Under the pieces are notes generated by a model. That model made no database searches, was not told where the DNA came from, and was given only the letters and a program-made list of their open reading frames with translations. The position numbers and the translations under genes were made by a program. Below are positions 45,693 through 56,911 of a stretch of DNA of 61,442 nucleotides, piece by piece. How positions within the stretch are numbered: the stretch's first letter is position 1; every line of letters begins with the position of its first letter. Source of the DNA: Atopobiaceae bacterium UBA1367 (lineage in GTDB: Bacteria > Actinomycetota > Coriobacteriia > Coriobacteriales > Atopobiaceae); NCBI GenBank assembly GCA_002305995.1, contig DBRN01000007.1:61027-122468 (forward strand). The letters are read 5' to 3'.

Positions 45693-47117
45693 ATGGCCCA
45701 GCTCGGCCCCGCCCGACGCGCGGCGCTGTCGCTCGTGAGCCAGCGGCGCCGCCGTGCCGCCCGCGTGCGCGACCTCGCCCGCGCCGACAAGACGATCGCT
45801 GGCCTTCCGGCTCCCGATCGCGCCCTCGCGTTCAGGCTCGCGATGGGCGCGACGGCTGCGGAGCAGGTGCTCGACGCCCTGGTCGACGAGCGCCTGAGAC
45901 GTCCCTCCGCGCTCGAGCCGCGCGTGCGTGATGCGCTGCGGGTCGCCGCATTCGAGATCTGCTATCTGGACACGCCCGTCGCGGTCGCCGCGAGCCAAGG
46001 CGTCGAGCTCGTGCGCTCGGTCGCCCCCCGTGCGGCAGGCCTGGCGAACGCGGTGCTGCGCAGGCTGGCGCAGGAGGCGCGCCCCCTGGTCGAGGCCGCC
46101 CGCGACCGCTGCGTGGCGGGCACCTGCGATGCGGGGGACCTCTCCCTCGCCTCGGGGCTTCCCGCGTGGCTCGCCGCCCGCCTGCTGCGCGACCGCGGCC
46201 CGCGCGCGGCCGCATCCCTGTGCCTGGCCCAGCTGGACGCCGCGCCCGTCTACGTGGCGGCCAACACGCTGCGCCAGACCCCGGAGGAGCTTGTGCACGA
46301 GCTCGCCCGCTCCGGCATGCGGCCGATTCCCGTGCCCGGCCTGGTCGGGTCCTTCGAGCTGGGCGACGTCGCCCCGCTCGCCTCCTCTGGGCTTGTCCCC
46401 AGCGGCGCTGCCGTCGTGGCGGACCTTGCCGCCCAGCTGGTGTGCCGCATCGCAGCGCCGGATGCGGGAGGCGCGGCGCTCCTCGAGGTTGGGCAGGGGA
46501 GGGCCACCAAGTCGATCCTGCTGTGCACGGCTGCCGGCGTGCGCCACCCGTCGACGCTCGTCGGTGTGGACAGCGTGGCGTACAAGGTTCGCGTGGCAGG
46601 CCGTCGCATGAGGGAGGCCGGGCTGTCGGGCATGGCGAGCAGCCATCGGCTGGACGCGTGCGAGCTTGCCGGCGGGGGCGAGGGCCTTCCCGAGCAGGTC
46701 GACCGGTTGTTCGACGTGGTGCTGGTGGATGCGCCGTGCAGCGGTACGGGCACCATGCGCCGCCATCCCGAGATCGCGGCGTCGCTTGCGGAGCCAGGCA
46801 TCACCGAGCTGGCCGGCCTCCAGCTGCGCATGCTGCAAGCGTCTGCCGCGCGCGTGGCGCCCGGCGGCGTGCTCGTCTACGCCACCTGCTCCGTCCTGCC
46901 CGAGGAGGACGAGCAGGTCGTGCGGGCGTTCCTGGAAAGCGCGCCGGGGAGGTGCTTCCGCGTGGAGGACGTCGCCACCGCCCCCGCCTGCCGTCGTGAC
47001 GTCGCCCTCGGCCAGCTGGTGGCCGAGCGCCAGACTCCCGAGGGATTCCTGCTGACGATCCCGTCTCCCGGCGGCGAGGACGGGCACTTCTGTGCGCGGA
47101 TGGTGCGCGTTCGCTGA
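45693..47117 (+). CDS. rsmB: 16S rRNA m5C967-type methyltransferase (RsmB-like)
   Basis: A 474-residue protein with an N-terminal NusB-like RNA-binding domain (~1-140) and a C-terminal Rossmann methyltransferase. The catalytic cysteine motifs are DAPCSGTGTMRRHPE and YATCSVLPEEDE. The SAM-binding loop, usually AAPGGKT, reads LLEVGQGRATKS, an unusual form. It probably methylates cytosine 967 of 16S rRNA. The start is two bases after the fmt stop. Confidence 0.9.
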   Translation: MAQLGPARRAALSLVSQRRRRAARVRDLARADKTIAGLPAPDRALAFRLAMGATAAEQVLDALVDERLRRPSALEPRVRDALRVAAFEICYLDTPVAVAASQGVELVRSVAPRAAGLANAVLRRLAQEARPLVEAARDRCVAGTCDAGDLSLASGLPAWLAARLLRDRGPRAAASLCLAQLDAAPVYVAANTLRQTPEELVHELARSGMRPIPVPGLVGSFELGDVAPLASSGLVPSGAAVVADLAAQLVCRIAAPDAGGAALLEVGQGRATKSILLCTAAGVRHPSTLVGVDSVAYKVRVAGRRMREAGLSGMASSHRLDACELAGGGEGLPEQVDRLFDVVLVDAPCSGTGTMRRHPEIAASLAEPGITELAGLQLRMLQASAARVAPGGVLVYATCSVLPEEDEQVVRAFLESAPGRCFRVEDVATAPACRRDVALGQLVAERQTPEGFLLTIPSPGGEDGHFCARMVRVR

Positions 47118-47133
47118 GAGGCAGGGCGCGGGC

Positions 47134-47262
47134 GGTGTCCCGGCGGCAGGGCGCGGACCGCGTCGCGATGACAGGTGCGGACAACGACGCACGGCAGGTG
47201 CGCGCGGTGTCCCGGTGGCAGGGCGCGGATCGCGTCACGGCGACAGGCGCGGACCACGTCGC
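47134..47262 (+). repeat. Two-copy 57-bp direct repeat downstream of rsmB
   Basis: Segments 47134-47190 and 47206-47262 match closely with a 72-bp offset, both containing GGTGTCCCGG, GGCAGGGCGCGGA and GCGACAGG or ATGACAGG. It lies in the 228-base gap between rsmB and the reverse-strand FmdB-type gene. I see no other element there. Confidence 0.55.
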
Positions 47263-47345
47263 GCGACTCGCATGGGCGTCGCCGCTTGCTGCCTGCTACG
47301 TAGCCGCTCCGTCGCACGTCTCACGCGGGTCGTCGTCTGCTGCCG

Positions 47346-47543
47346 CTACGTGGTTGTCTCGGTCGACGCGCGCTGGTCGGTGTTGTAGAAGCCGTGCCCC
47401 TCGAAGTGGATGCCCGATGCGCTGAACACGCGCTGGGCCTTCCCACCGCATGAGGCGCAGTGGACCGCGGGCCGCTCGCCCATGGGGTGCTCGACCTCAA
47501 ACCGCCTGCCGCAGTTGGGGCACCTGTAGTCATACCGGGCCAT
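47346..47543 (-). CDS. FmdB-family zinc ribbon protein
   Basis: A 65-residue protein beginning MARYDYRCPNCGRRFEVEHP, with a second knuckle CASCGGKA and the terminal block FSASGIHFEGHGFYNTD typical of the FmdB/CxxC_CxxC_SSSS regulatory family. The function is unknown; members are often near unrelated genes. The start is preceded by GGAGGCGACC on the reverse strand. It is convergent with rsmB and divergent from the HAD-TPK gene. Confidence 0.9.
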   Translation of the reverse strand: MARYDYRCPNCGRRFEVEHPMGERPAVHCASCGGKAQRVFSASGIHFEGHGFYNTDQRASTETTT

Positions 47544-47763
47544 GGTCGCCTCCGTCTGATGCCAAAACCGATACGTCGTGGTTGTCGGTGGATACTGTAC
47601 CCAACGCCGGCCCGTCCGTCACCTCACAGAACGTTCCGGGCATGTTTCTGTGGTGGGAGGGTGGATGCCGCGCCCAACGCCGGCCTGTCCGTCACGCTCG
47701 TCTGGGTCTGCCCTGCTATCATCAAACCTGCCTTGTCCGCGTCCTACGAGCCAGGGGGCATCG

Positions 47764-49170
47764 ATGAGCGACTCCACCGCATGCGGCGCACGCGACGCCG
47801 CTCCCGGCCCGACCATCACGGGGGCCATCTTCGACTGCGACGGCACCCTCGTCGACTCGATGCCCATGTGGCACGCGCTGGTCGAGGATGCCTTCGACGC
47901 CCACGGGATCCCCAAGACAGACGAGCTGCTCGCCGAGGCAGAGACATACAACTTCGACGACATGTGCTTCTGGTTCCATGAGCGCTTTGGCATAGGGGAG
48001 AGTGGGGAGGCGATCCTTGCCGAGATGCGCAAGGTGGTGCAGGGGCACTACCTGCACGACATCAGCCTGTTCGCGGGGTGCCGCCGCTTTCTCGACGAGC
48101 TGAGGGCGGCGGGGGTGCGCATGGTCGTCCTCTCGGCGACCACCGAGCCTGAGGTCCGCGTGGCGCTTTCCGCCCAGGGCATAGAGGGCTACTTCGAACG
48201 CGTCATCCAGACGAGCGAGACGGGCTCCGACAAGGAGCACCCCGCAGCCTACGAGTACGCGCTCGCGGCGCTGGGTACCGACGCCCGCTCGACGTGGGTG
48301 TTCGAGGACGCTCCCTTCGCGGTGCGCACGGCGTACCGCATGGGACTCAAGACCGTGTGCCTCCACAACGACCACGATGGTCGTGACCAGGCGTTCTGCG
48401 AGCGCAACTCCGACATTCTCGCACATGGGTATGGCGAGCTGTCGCTGTCGCTGCTCGAGGACTACGCACGACAGGACGGCCCGACCGAAGGGGTGCTCCG
48501 TGCGCTGGTGGTCGACGGGTCCCCCGAGCCAAGCTCTCCCGCGCTCGTGGGCGCGCTTGCCGGGCGCAGCGACTACGTGATCGCCGCCGATCGCGGGGCC
48601 CACGCATGCCGCGAGGCGGGTGTCGTCCCGCACATGCTCTGCGGGGATGCAGACTCGATCGGCGCGGATGTGCTGGCATGGGCAGGCGAGACGGGCGCGG
48701 CGCAGATTCGCTACCCGCAGGAGAAGTACGCCACCGATCTGGCGCTGGCCATCGCCTGCGCGCGCCATGAGGCGGCCCGCCGAGGTGCCGCGCTCGAACT
48801 GACGCTGACCTGCGCCTCGGGCGGTCGACCCGACCACGCTCTCGCCGTGGTCGGGCAGCTCGCCGCAGCGGCGGATGCGGGTCCACGCCTGGTGGAGGAC
48901 GCGCTCGAGTGTCGGATCCTCTCGCCCGAGGGGGTTTCGAGCTGGGCAGTCGGTGCGAGCCCGCATGCCGTGGGCGCCACCTTCTCGGCGATTCCGCTGG
49001 TGGCGGACACGGTCGTCTCCGAGCGCGGGATGCGCTGGAACCTGGAGGAGCGCTCCCTGTCGTTGCTGGCAGACGAGGGCGTCTCCAACGTCGTGAGCTC
49101 AGAGGACGCCGTCGTGACCTGCCACGAGGGCCTGCTGGCGGCCTTCCTTCTGTCGTCTGTCACAGAGTAG
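47764..49170 (+). CDS. HAD-superfamily phosphatase fused to thiamine pyrophosphokinase
   Basis: A single 468-residue frame. Residues ~17-225 are a beta-phosphoglucomutase-like HAD hydrolase: FDCDGTLVDS with nucleophile Asp, VVLSATTEPE, and WVFEDAPFAV for motif IV. Residues ~245-468 are thiamine pyrophosphokinase: ADRGAHACREAGVVPHMLCG, DADSIGADVL, YPQEKYATDLALAI and ASGGRPDHALA. The kinase makes thiamine diphosphate. The phosphatase half could act on thiamine phosphate or repair side products; that is inference. The ATG follows CAGGGGGCATCG. It is a monocistronic gene ahead of array 4. Confidence 0.88.
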   Translation: MSDSTACGARDAAPGPTITGAIFDCDGTLVDSMPMWHALVEDAFDAHGIPKTDELLAEAETYNFDDMCFWFHERFGIGESGEAILAEMRKVVQGHYLHDISLFAGCRRFLDELRAAGVRMVVLSATTEPEVRVALSAQGIEGYFERVIQTSETGSDKEHPAAYEYALAALGTDARSTWVFEDAPFAVRTAYRMGLKTVCLHNDHDGRDQAFCERNSDILAHGYGELSLSLLEDYARQDGPTEGVLRALVVDGSPEPSSPALVGALAGRSDYVIAADRGAHACREAGVVPHMLCGDADSIGADVLAWAGETGAAQIRYPQEKYATDLALAIACARHEAARRGAALELTLTCASGGRPDHALAVVGQLAAAADAGPRLVEDALECRILSPEGVSSWAVGASPHAVGATFSAIPLVADTVVSERGMRWNLEERSLSLLADEGVSNVVSSEDAVVTCHEGLLAAFLLSSVTE

Positions 49171-49351
49171 GGGTTGGGCTCCTGGCCCCTCGGCAGCTCG
49201 TGTGGATGACCGACCCTCTTGTCCGGCCTGCATGTGAGACGGTGCCCGCGAGGCACATGGCCCTGTGGTGTGCCGGGGCGGTGGTGCCGAGCGTCTCGGC
49301 GATGGGGACACGGTGGTGGTGGGGGTGAGACAGCTCACTGTAATCCGCGCC

Positions 49352-49765
49352 GGAAAGGAAAAACCGGAGTTGTGCAGGCTCTGCCTTCTTGCCGGAAAGG
49401 AAAACCCCGACTTGTGCGCGACGGCGCCCAGCCCTGGAAAGGAAAAACCCGAGTTGTGCGCGATGTTGCCCAACCCTGGAAAGGAAAACCTTAAGTTGTG
49501 CGAGGTGAGGACTCGCGGTGGAAAGATTTTCCTTGAGTTGTGACCCCGTCGAGCCGCACAACTCCGGCTTTTCCTTTCCGGCGCCGGCCCCAGTCTCGCA
49601 CAACTCCGGCTTTTCCTTTCCGGCGGAGAGGGCTGCTATGCACAACTCGGGTTTTTCCTTTCCGCTCACCCTCCTTATGCCTCATAGGTCGGCATTTTCC
49701 TTTCCGTCATCGGTCCCCACCTCGCACAAGTCGAGGGTCTTCTCCGCTTCGCCCTCGGCACCCCT
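49352..49765. repeat. 42-bp phased repeat array 4 with core
   Basis: Left units start at 49352, 49394, 49436 and 49478; the core at 49520-49543 has GATTTTCC in place of the A-tract, and a 12-base linker CCCCGTCGAGCC follows. Right units start at 49556, 49598, 49640, 49682 (beginning TCATAGGTC) and 49724 (degenerate). All spacings are 42 except core-to-right (36). The array lies between the HAD-TPK gene and reverse-strand rpmB. In the rest of this 842-base gap I see only the rpmB terminator. Confidence 0.92.
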
Positions 49766-49953
49766 TGACAAGGCTTGGCGGCGTCCCCCCGCCGCTGTCC
49801 ACGCGGCATTTCGAATCTCGAATCCCGCCCACGGAGACTCCCGATGAGTCAGAGAGCGCAGGTATGAAAGGTCCGGAGAGCAGGGGCCAGGGCTCTCTGG
49901 CGCAGGCCGTGGACAACCGTGGCCCACAGGTCGTGGCCCTGTGTGCGCCCACA

Positions 49954-49980
49954 CAAAAAGGCCTCCCGCAGGAGGCCTTC
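49954..49980 (-). terminator. Rho-independent terminator of rpmB
   Basis: On the reverse strand, AAGGCCTCC, a four-base loop and GGAGGCCTT form a nine-pair stem followed by TTT. It lies 33 bases beyond the rpmB stop. Confidence 0.85.
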
Positions 49981-50012
49981 GTCAGTCGCTGTCGTGATGT
50001 GGGTCGGCGTGC

Positions 50013-50213
50013 CTACGCCTGCTGGGGGGTGCGGGCCACGTTGCCCTTCTTCAGGCAGCGGGTGCAGACGTTCATCTTCTGCGAGCGGCCGTCCTTGAAG
50101 ACGGTGACGCGCTGAATGTTGGGCTTGAACTTGCGGTTCACGGTGCGGTGGGAGTGGCTGATGGAACGGCCAGCAACGGGGTGCTTGCCGCAGATAGCGC
50201 ATACCTTGGACAT
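50013..50213 (-). CDS. rpmB: 50S ribosomal protein L28
   Basis: A 66-residue L28. It starts MSKVCAICGK and contains SHSHRTVNRKFKPNIQ and NVCTRCLKKGNV. The two CxxC pairs make it a zinc-binding (C+) form. A GGAGG lies eight bases upstream on the reverse strand. It is divergent from asp23 and ends in a clean terminator. Confidence 0.97.
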   Translation of the reverse strand: MSKVCAICGKHPVAGRSISHSHRTVNRKFKPNIQRVTVFKDGRSQKMNVCTRCLKKGNVARTPQQA

Positions 50214-50277
50214 GACTCAGACCTCCATGGGGCGGCGCCGGTCGCGCATTGCGCCGACAACTTACAAAAGCCAAATC

Positions 50278-50305
50278 ACTTTAGCACAGTGCGTGTCCCA
50301 TGCAA
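50278..50305 (-). promoter_or_regulatory. Possible rpmB promoter
   Basis: On the reverse strand TTGCAT (50305-50300) and TAAAGT (50283-50278) are 16 bases apart, about 65 bases upstream of the rpmB start. Confidence 0.4.
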
Positions 50306-50474
50306 GCGGCCACCACAGGTTCTTGTGAGGGTTTTGTAGCTGATGACAAGCACGGGTGATCCTGGCCCCGCCCCGGCCGCTACCTGCCGAAGCGCGCGGC
50401 GCCCCCTGGTGGCCGGACTGTGTGAGAAGTCGACATGACCCCAAGCTTTCTGTGCCACTCCCTCATCGCTGCTA

Positions 50475-50513
50475 TATACTAAAGGAGATTGTGCAACGGT
50501 TGCGCACGCAACC
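50475..50513 (+). promoter_or_regulatory. asp23 promoter -10 box and leader hairpin
   Basis: TATACT at 50475-50480 is a good -10 box (the -35 is poor). In the leader, GGTTGC (50498-50503) and GCAACC (50508-50513) form a perfect six-base stem with a four-base loop, possibly an operator or mRNA hairpin. The remaining part of the 318-base gap between rpmB and asp23 shows nothing else I recognise. Confidence 0.45.
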
Positions 50514-50531
50514 AAGCGGGAGGAGCTATTC

Positions 50532-50879
50532 ATGGCCAAGGTGATTCCCGGAAGCCTCAGGGTTTCCAACGATTGCATCGCGGACCTTGCGGGCTACGCG
50601 GCCCTCGAGTGCTATGGCGTGGTTGGTATGGCCGTCACCGACGAGCAGCATGGCGTGACGCGCCTGCTGCCCATCACCCGCCTGAGCCGCGGTGTCGACG
50701 TCTCGTCCGAGGGTGGGCGTCTCGTCGTCGATCTGCATGTGGTTGTCGAGCAGGGTGTCAACATGGCAGCCATCTCGTCCAACCTGATAAGTTCCGTCAA
50801 GTTCCTCCTTGGTCGCATCGCCGAGCTGGAGGACGTCGAGGTGCGCGTGCACATCGAGGGCATGCGCACCAGCCGCTAG
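50532..50879 (+). CDS. Asp23/Gls24 family envelope stress protein
   Basis: A 115-residue protein. GSLRVSNDCIADLAGYAALECYGVVGM is the family opening, and VDLHVVVEQGVNMAAISSNLI and VRVHIEGMR are typical strands. Members are cell-envelope-associated and in many firmicutes and coriobacteria precede fakA, as here (58 bp). The start at 50532 follows GGGAGGAGCTATTC. Confidence 0.93.
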   Translation: MAKVIPGSLRVSNDCIADLAGYAALECYGVVGMAVTDEQHGVTRLLPITRLSRGVDVSSEGGRLVVDLHVVVEQGVNMAAISSNLISSVKFLLGRIAELEDVEVRVHIEGMRTSR

Positions 50880-50937
50880 GCACCAGGAAGACTGACCGAG
50901 GAACCACTGGGCAATCAGGAACCGAGGACAACACAAG

Positions 50938-52611
50938 ATGATCACTACTGTCATTCGCACGTGCTTCCCCGCCGCAGCCAAGGTCGTTGCCGACAAGGCG
51001 GAGGAAATCAACAAGCTCAACGTCTTCCCCGTGCCTGACGGGGACACCGGCACCAACATGTCGCTCACCCTCAACACCGTGGTGGGGGAGGTCGAGGCCC
51101 TGCCCGCAGACGCCTCCATGGCCGACATCGCCGCCGCCATCACGCACGGCTCGCTGATGGGTGCCCGCGGCAACTCGGGCGTCATCACCAGCCAGATCCT
51201 GCGTGGCGTGGCCGAGGGCCTCGTCGGCGCGCGCCCGGTCGGGGCAACCCCGACAGACATCGCCGTCGCGCTGCGCAACGGCGTCAAGGTCGCCTTCAAG
51301 GCGGTGCGCAAGCCGGTCGAGGGCACCATCCTCACCGTCCTGCGCGACATCTCCACGCGCGCCGACCAGCTCGAGAGGACCAAGGTCACCACGCACGAGA
51401 TGCTCGACGCGCTGGTCATCGAGGCGTACGAGTCGGTCGCGCGCACGCCCGACCTGCTGCCGGTCCTCAAGGAGAACGGCGTGGTGGACTCCGGCGCCTA
51501 TGGCCTGGCCACCTTCATCGAGGCATTCGTCAACGCCTACGAGGGCAAGGCCGGCGAGATCTCCGACTTCAAGACCACCGTCGACCCCGGCGACGCCAAG
51601 TCCCACGTCGCCAACGTCGTGGACATCGAGATCAACGATGACTGGGAGGGCTCCGAGTACCGCTACTGCACCGAGTTCCTCTTCCATGCCGACAGTCCGT
51701 CCTTTGACGAGGAGGCGGGCCTTCGCTACCTGTCGGGCATGGGCGACTGCGAGCTTCTGGTGGGGGCCAACCCCGACTACAAGATCCACGTGCACACCAA
51801 CCGTCCCGACCGCGTGCTGCGCCACATGCTGCATCGCGGCCAGATCTTCAACGTCTTCGTGCACAACATGGACCTCGAGGCGCAGGAGCGCACCGAGGGC
51901 ATACGCGGCGACAAGGAGGCCGCCGCCGAGTCGGCCGGCCCGCACAAGACGCTGGGCTTCGTGGCGGTTGCCGCCGGATCCGGCCAGGCGGGAATCCTGC
52001 GCTCGCTTGGCGTCGACGTGGTCGTCGAGGGGGGGCAGACCATGAATCCCTCCACGGCCGACATCCTCGCCGCCATCGAGCAGACCAACGCCGACGCCGT
52101 CATCGTGCTGCCCAACAACGGCAACATCCGCATGGCCGCCGAGGCCGCCGCCGAGGCCTGCACCGGCTGCAAGGCGGCGGTGGTCCCCACCAAGTCGGTG
52201 CTCCAGGCCTTCTCGGCCATGTTCGTGGTCGACGCCGAGGGCGCCCTCGAGGACAACGTGGCAGAGATGACCAACGCCATCGCCGACGTGCGCGACGGCG
52301 AGGTCACCACGGCCGTGCGCGACTCTCAGGCTGCCGACGGCTCGCCCATCCGCGCGGGTGACGTCATGGGCATCGAGGGCGGCGCCATCACCGTGGTCGG
52401 CTCCGACGTCGCCGACGTCACCGTGCGCGTCATCAGCCGCATGCAGGAGGACGAGGAGGGCGACACCCTCACCATCCTCGCGGGCTCCGACCTCTCCGAC
52501 GAGGCCTTCGAGGAGCTGATCGCAACCATCGAGGAGGCCCAGCCCGACCTTGAGATCGACTCGCACCGCGGTGAGCAGCCCCTGTACCCCGTGATCTTCT
52601 CCATCGAGTAG
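50938..52611 (+). CDS. fakA: Fatty acid kinase catalytic subunit-like protein (DAK2 domain)
   Basis: A 557-residue FakA-type protein. The N-terminal DAK2/DhaL ATP-binding loop NVFPVPDGDTGTNMSLTL and HGSLMGARGNSGVITSQI are intact; the middle and C-terminal DegV-interaction region (LLVGANPDYKIHVHTN, VVEGGQTMNPS) is present. With a FakB partner, located elsewhere, it phosphorylates exogenous fatty acids for phospholipid synthesis. It is between asp23 and recG, the usual neighbourhood. Confidence 0.94.
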   Translation: MITTVIRTCFPAAAKVVADKAEEINKLNVFPVPDGDTGTNMSLTLNTVVGEVEALPADASMADIAAAITHGSLMGARGNSGVITSQILRGVAEGLVGARPVGATPTDIAVALRNGVKVAFKAVRKPVEGTILTVLRDISTRADQLERTKVTTHEMLDALVIEAYESVARTPDLLPVLKENGVVDSGAYGLATFIEAFVNAYEGKAGEISDFKTTVDPGDAKSHVANVVDIEINDDWEGSEYRYCTEFLFHADSPSFDEEAGLRYLSGMGDCELLVGANPDYKIHVHTNRPDRVLRHMLHRGQIFNVFVHNMDLEAQERTEGIRGDKEAAAESAGPHKTLGFVAVAAGSGQAGILRSLGVDVVVEGGQTMNPSTADILAAIEQTNADAVIVLPNNGNIRMAAEAAAEACTGCKAAVVPTKSVLQAFSAMFVVDAEGALEDNVAEMTNAIADVRDGEVTTAVRDSQAADGSPIRAGDVMGIEGGAITVVGSDVADVTVRVISRMQEDEEGDTLTILAGSDLSDEAFEELIATIEEAQPDLEIDSHRGEQPLYPVIFSIE

Positions 52612-52634
52612 CCGCAGGCCAAGGAACGCATGGC

Positions 52635-54803
<2,169 letters not shown>

Positions 54804-54812
54804 GCGGGGCGG

Positions 54813-54847
54813 GGTGCTGGGCAGGGCGAGGGTGCTGGGCAGGGCGC
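54813..54847 (+). repeat. Two-copy 18-bp tandem repeat
   Basis: GGTGCTGGGCAGGGCGAG at 54813 is repeated with its last base changed from 54831, in the 111-base gap before rsmD. Further degenerate GGGCAGG copies follow. Confidence 0.5.
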
Positions 54848-54914
54848 CGGGTGGAGCAGGGATGCCGGGCAGGCAGCAGGTGAGGCGCCTGCCGAGAGGG
54901 GAGGGTGGGAGCTC

Positions 54915-55487
54915 GTGAGGATCGTGGGTGGCATGTGGCGTGGACGTGCGCTGTTGGCACCGGAGGGGCGCGGCACACGCCCCACGACCGATCGCACGCG
55001 CGAGTCCATCGCGTCGATGGTCCTCTCGGCCTTTGACCTCGACCTGTCGGGCGTGGCCGTGCTCGACGCGTTTGCGGGATCGGGAGCCATTGGCCTGGAG
55101 CTCCTGTCGCGCGGGGCGCGCAGCTGCACGTTCGTGGAGCGGGATCGCCGGGCGTCGGGCATGGTGCGGGGCAACATCGAGGCGCTGGGCGCCTCGTCCG
55201 CGCAGGCGTGCGTGCAGGTGGGCGACGTCCTCTCCCTGGCCGAGCGTGGGTTGGTGCAGGGAGGCCCGTTTGGGCTGGTGGTGCTCGACCCGCCCTATGC
55301 GATGGGTGCCCAGCAGGTGTCGAGGCTCGTGTGCGACTTGGCAGCCGCTGGGCAGCTGGCGCCGGGCGCGGTGGTGCTCTACGAGCACGCCTCCGACGCC
55401 GGAGGGCTCAGGTTGCCCCATGCCGAGCTGCTGAGGTCACGGTCTCATGGCGCCACGGCGGTGACGCTCTATAGAATGGATACGTAG
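54915..55487 (+). CDS. rsmD: 16S rRNA m2G966-type methyltransferase
   Basis: A 190-residue RsmD. MRIVGGMWRGRALLAP, TRPTTDRTRESI and VLDAFAGSGAIGLELLSRGA are its SAM-binding signatures, and VVLDPPYAM is the catalytic DPPY. It methylates G966 of 16S rRNA during assembly. The start is GTG with GGGAGCTC upstream. It precedes coaD by 73 bp, the common bacterial order. Confidence 0.95.
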   Translation: MRIVGGMWRGRALLAPEGRGTRPTTDRTRESIASMVLSAFDLDLSGVAVLDAFAGSGAIGLELLSRGARSCTFVERDRRASGMVRGNIEALGASSAQACVQVGDVLSLAERGLVQGGPFGLVVLDPPYAMGAQQVSRLVCDLAAAGQLAPGAVVLYEHASDAGGLRLPHAELLRSRSHGATAVTLYRMDT

Positions 55488-55560
55488 TCGGGACGCGCGG
55501 CTGGCGGCCAAGCTGCGGCAAGAGACGGGGTCATCGAGCGACCCAGATGGGGGAGAGTCC

Positions 55561-56079
55561 ATGCCCAACCATATCCAGCATGTTGTGGTGCCCGGCACGT
55601 TCGACCCGGTCACGCTTGGCCACGTGGACGTCATCAACCGCGCCCGACACCTGTTTCCGCAGGTGACGGTAGCTGTCGCGGAGTCACGCACAAAGCATGG
55701 CACGGGCACGGCGTTCACCCTCGACGAGCGTGTGGAGATGCTGTGCCAGGCGCTCGAGGAGCAGGGCGTGAGCAAGCTCGGCGGCGTGCGCGTGCTTCCG
55801 TTCACAGGGCTGCTGGTGGACTTCTGTCGCGAGCAGGGGGCGGGGGGCGTGGTCAAGGGCCTGCGGGCCATGACCGACTTCGAGTACGAGCTGCAGCAGG
55901 CGGACCTCAACGCCCATCTCGCGCCCGACCTCGAGAGCGTCTTCGTCATGAGCAACCCGGGCTACGGCTACGTGTCATCGAGCATCGTGCGCGAGCTGGC
56001 GTCGCTGGGAAGCGACGTGGGCCTGCTGGTGCCTGCCTGCGTGGCCTCCAGGCTGCGGGAGCACTATGCTACGGAGTAG
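55561..56079 (+). CDS. coaD: Phosphopantetheine adenylyltransferase
   Basis: A 172-residue nucleotidyltransferase for the penultimate step of coenzyme A synthesis. VVPGTFDPVTLGHVDVINRA has the TxGH motif, VKGLRAMTDFEYE and NAHLAPDLESVFVMS are family blocks, and GYVSSSIVRELASLG has the ISSSxxR-like motif. The start at 55561 follows GGGGGAGAGTCC. Array 5 starts 14 bases after its stop. Confidence 0.96.
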   Translation: MPNHIQHVVVPGTFDPVTLGHVDVINRARHLFPQVTVAVAESRTKHGTGTAFTLDERVEMLCQALEEQGVSKLGGVRVLPFTGLLVDFCREQGAGGVVKGLRAMTDFEYELQQADLNAHLAPDLESVFVMSNPGYGYVSSSIVRELASLGSDVGLLVPACVASRLREHYATE

Positions 56080-56092
56080 GAGAAGGGCATCC

Positions 56093-56631
56093 GGAAAGGT
56101 TTTGTCTGAGTTGTGCGGGGTTGGGGCCAGCGACGGAAAGGAAAAGCCCGAGTTGTGCGCACGACGCGCCCCGGGCGGAAAGGAAAAGCCCGAGTTGTGC
56201 GCACGGCGCGCCGCTGGTGGAAAGAAAAAGCCCGAGTTGTGCGGGATAAGGGCCGATGTCGGAAAGGTTTTTCTCAACTTGTGACCCCATCAGCTCGCAC
56301 AACTCGACGATTTCCTTTCCACCACCGGCTTCGATCGTGCACAACTCCCGGATTCCCTTTCCAGCCGGGGCGCGCCGTGCGCACAACTCCCGGTTTCCCT
56401 TTCCAGGGCCGCACGCTGGTCCGCACAACTCGACGATTTCCTTTCCGACCAACGCTCACGATCTGCACAACTCCTGGATTTCCTTTCCAGGGCCGCACGC
56501 TGGTCCACACAACCCGGGCTTTTCTTTCCGCCGCTGGCTTCGATCGCGCACAACTCGGGCTTTCCCTTTCCACCGGCGGCGCACCGTGCGCACAACTCCC
56601 GGTTTCCCTTTCTGCCACTGGCTTCGGCTCG
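56093..56631. repeat. 42-bp phased repeat array 5 with core
   Basis: Left units start at 56093, 56135, 56177 and 56219; the core at 56261-56284 has GGTTTTTCTC and ends TTGTGA, followed by CCCCATCAGCTC. Right units start at 56297, 56339, 56381, 56423, 56465, 56507, 56548 and 56590. Spacings are 42 except 36 after the core and one of 41 where a unit lost a base. The outermost left unit also carries a T-tract like the core. The spacer AGGGCCGCACGCTGGTCC appears after units 56381 and 56465 and, reversed, in array 6. The rest of the gap to 56911 has no recognised element. Confidence 0.93.
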
Positions 56632-56911
56632 CATCCCACAGCGCACCCCACAACCCACGGCCCGCACAGCTCTTGGACCGTCCTCCTGGTGGGTGGCATC
56701 CCACCACTCTTCACGTGCGTATCCTGAGTCCATCCGCCCATTCATGGAGACCTTTTGAACGCGTCCAGCCCCCACGGCCTCCCAGTGTAGGTTGCACATA
56801 ACTCGCACCAGCCCTTTACCTGCCTACTCTCCGACAGCTGCGACAGTGGTGCGACACCGCTGCGACCGGAAGCACAGCTAGGTGCAACATGGGCCTGGTA
56901 GCCTCTGTGGC

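Noticed and set aside
49801..49850. tRNA gene or 3' fragment (TTCGAATCCCGCCCACGG)
   Set aside because: The T-loop-like string lacks a matching 5' stem strand, acceptor stem and anticodon arm on either strand.
56882..56911. GTG start for the nuclease-like gene at 56882
   Set aside because: It has no binding site and adds ten residues without similarity; ATG at 56912 begins the recognisable N-terminal block.
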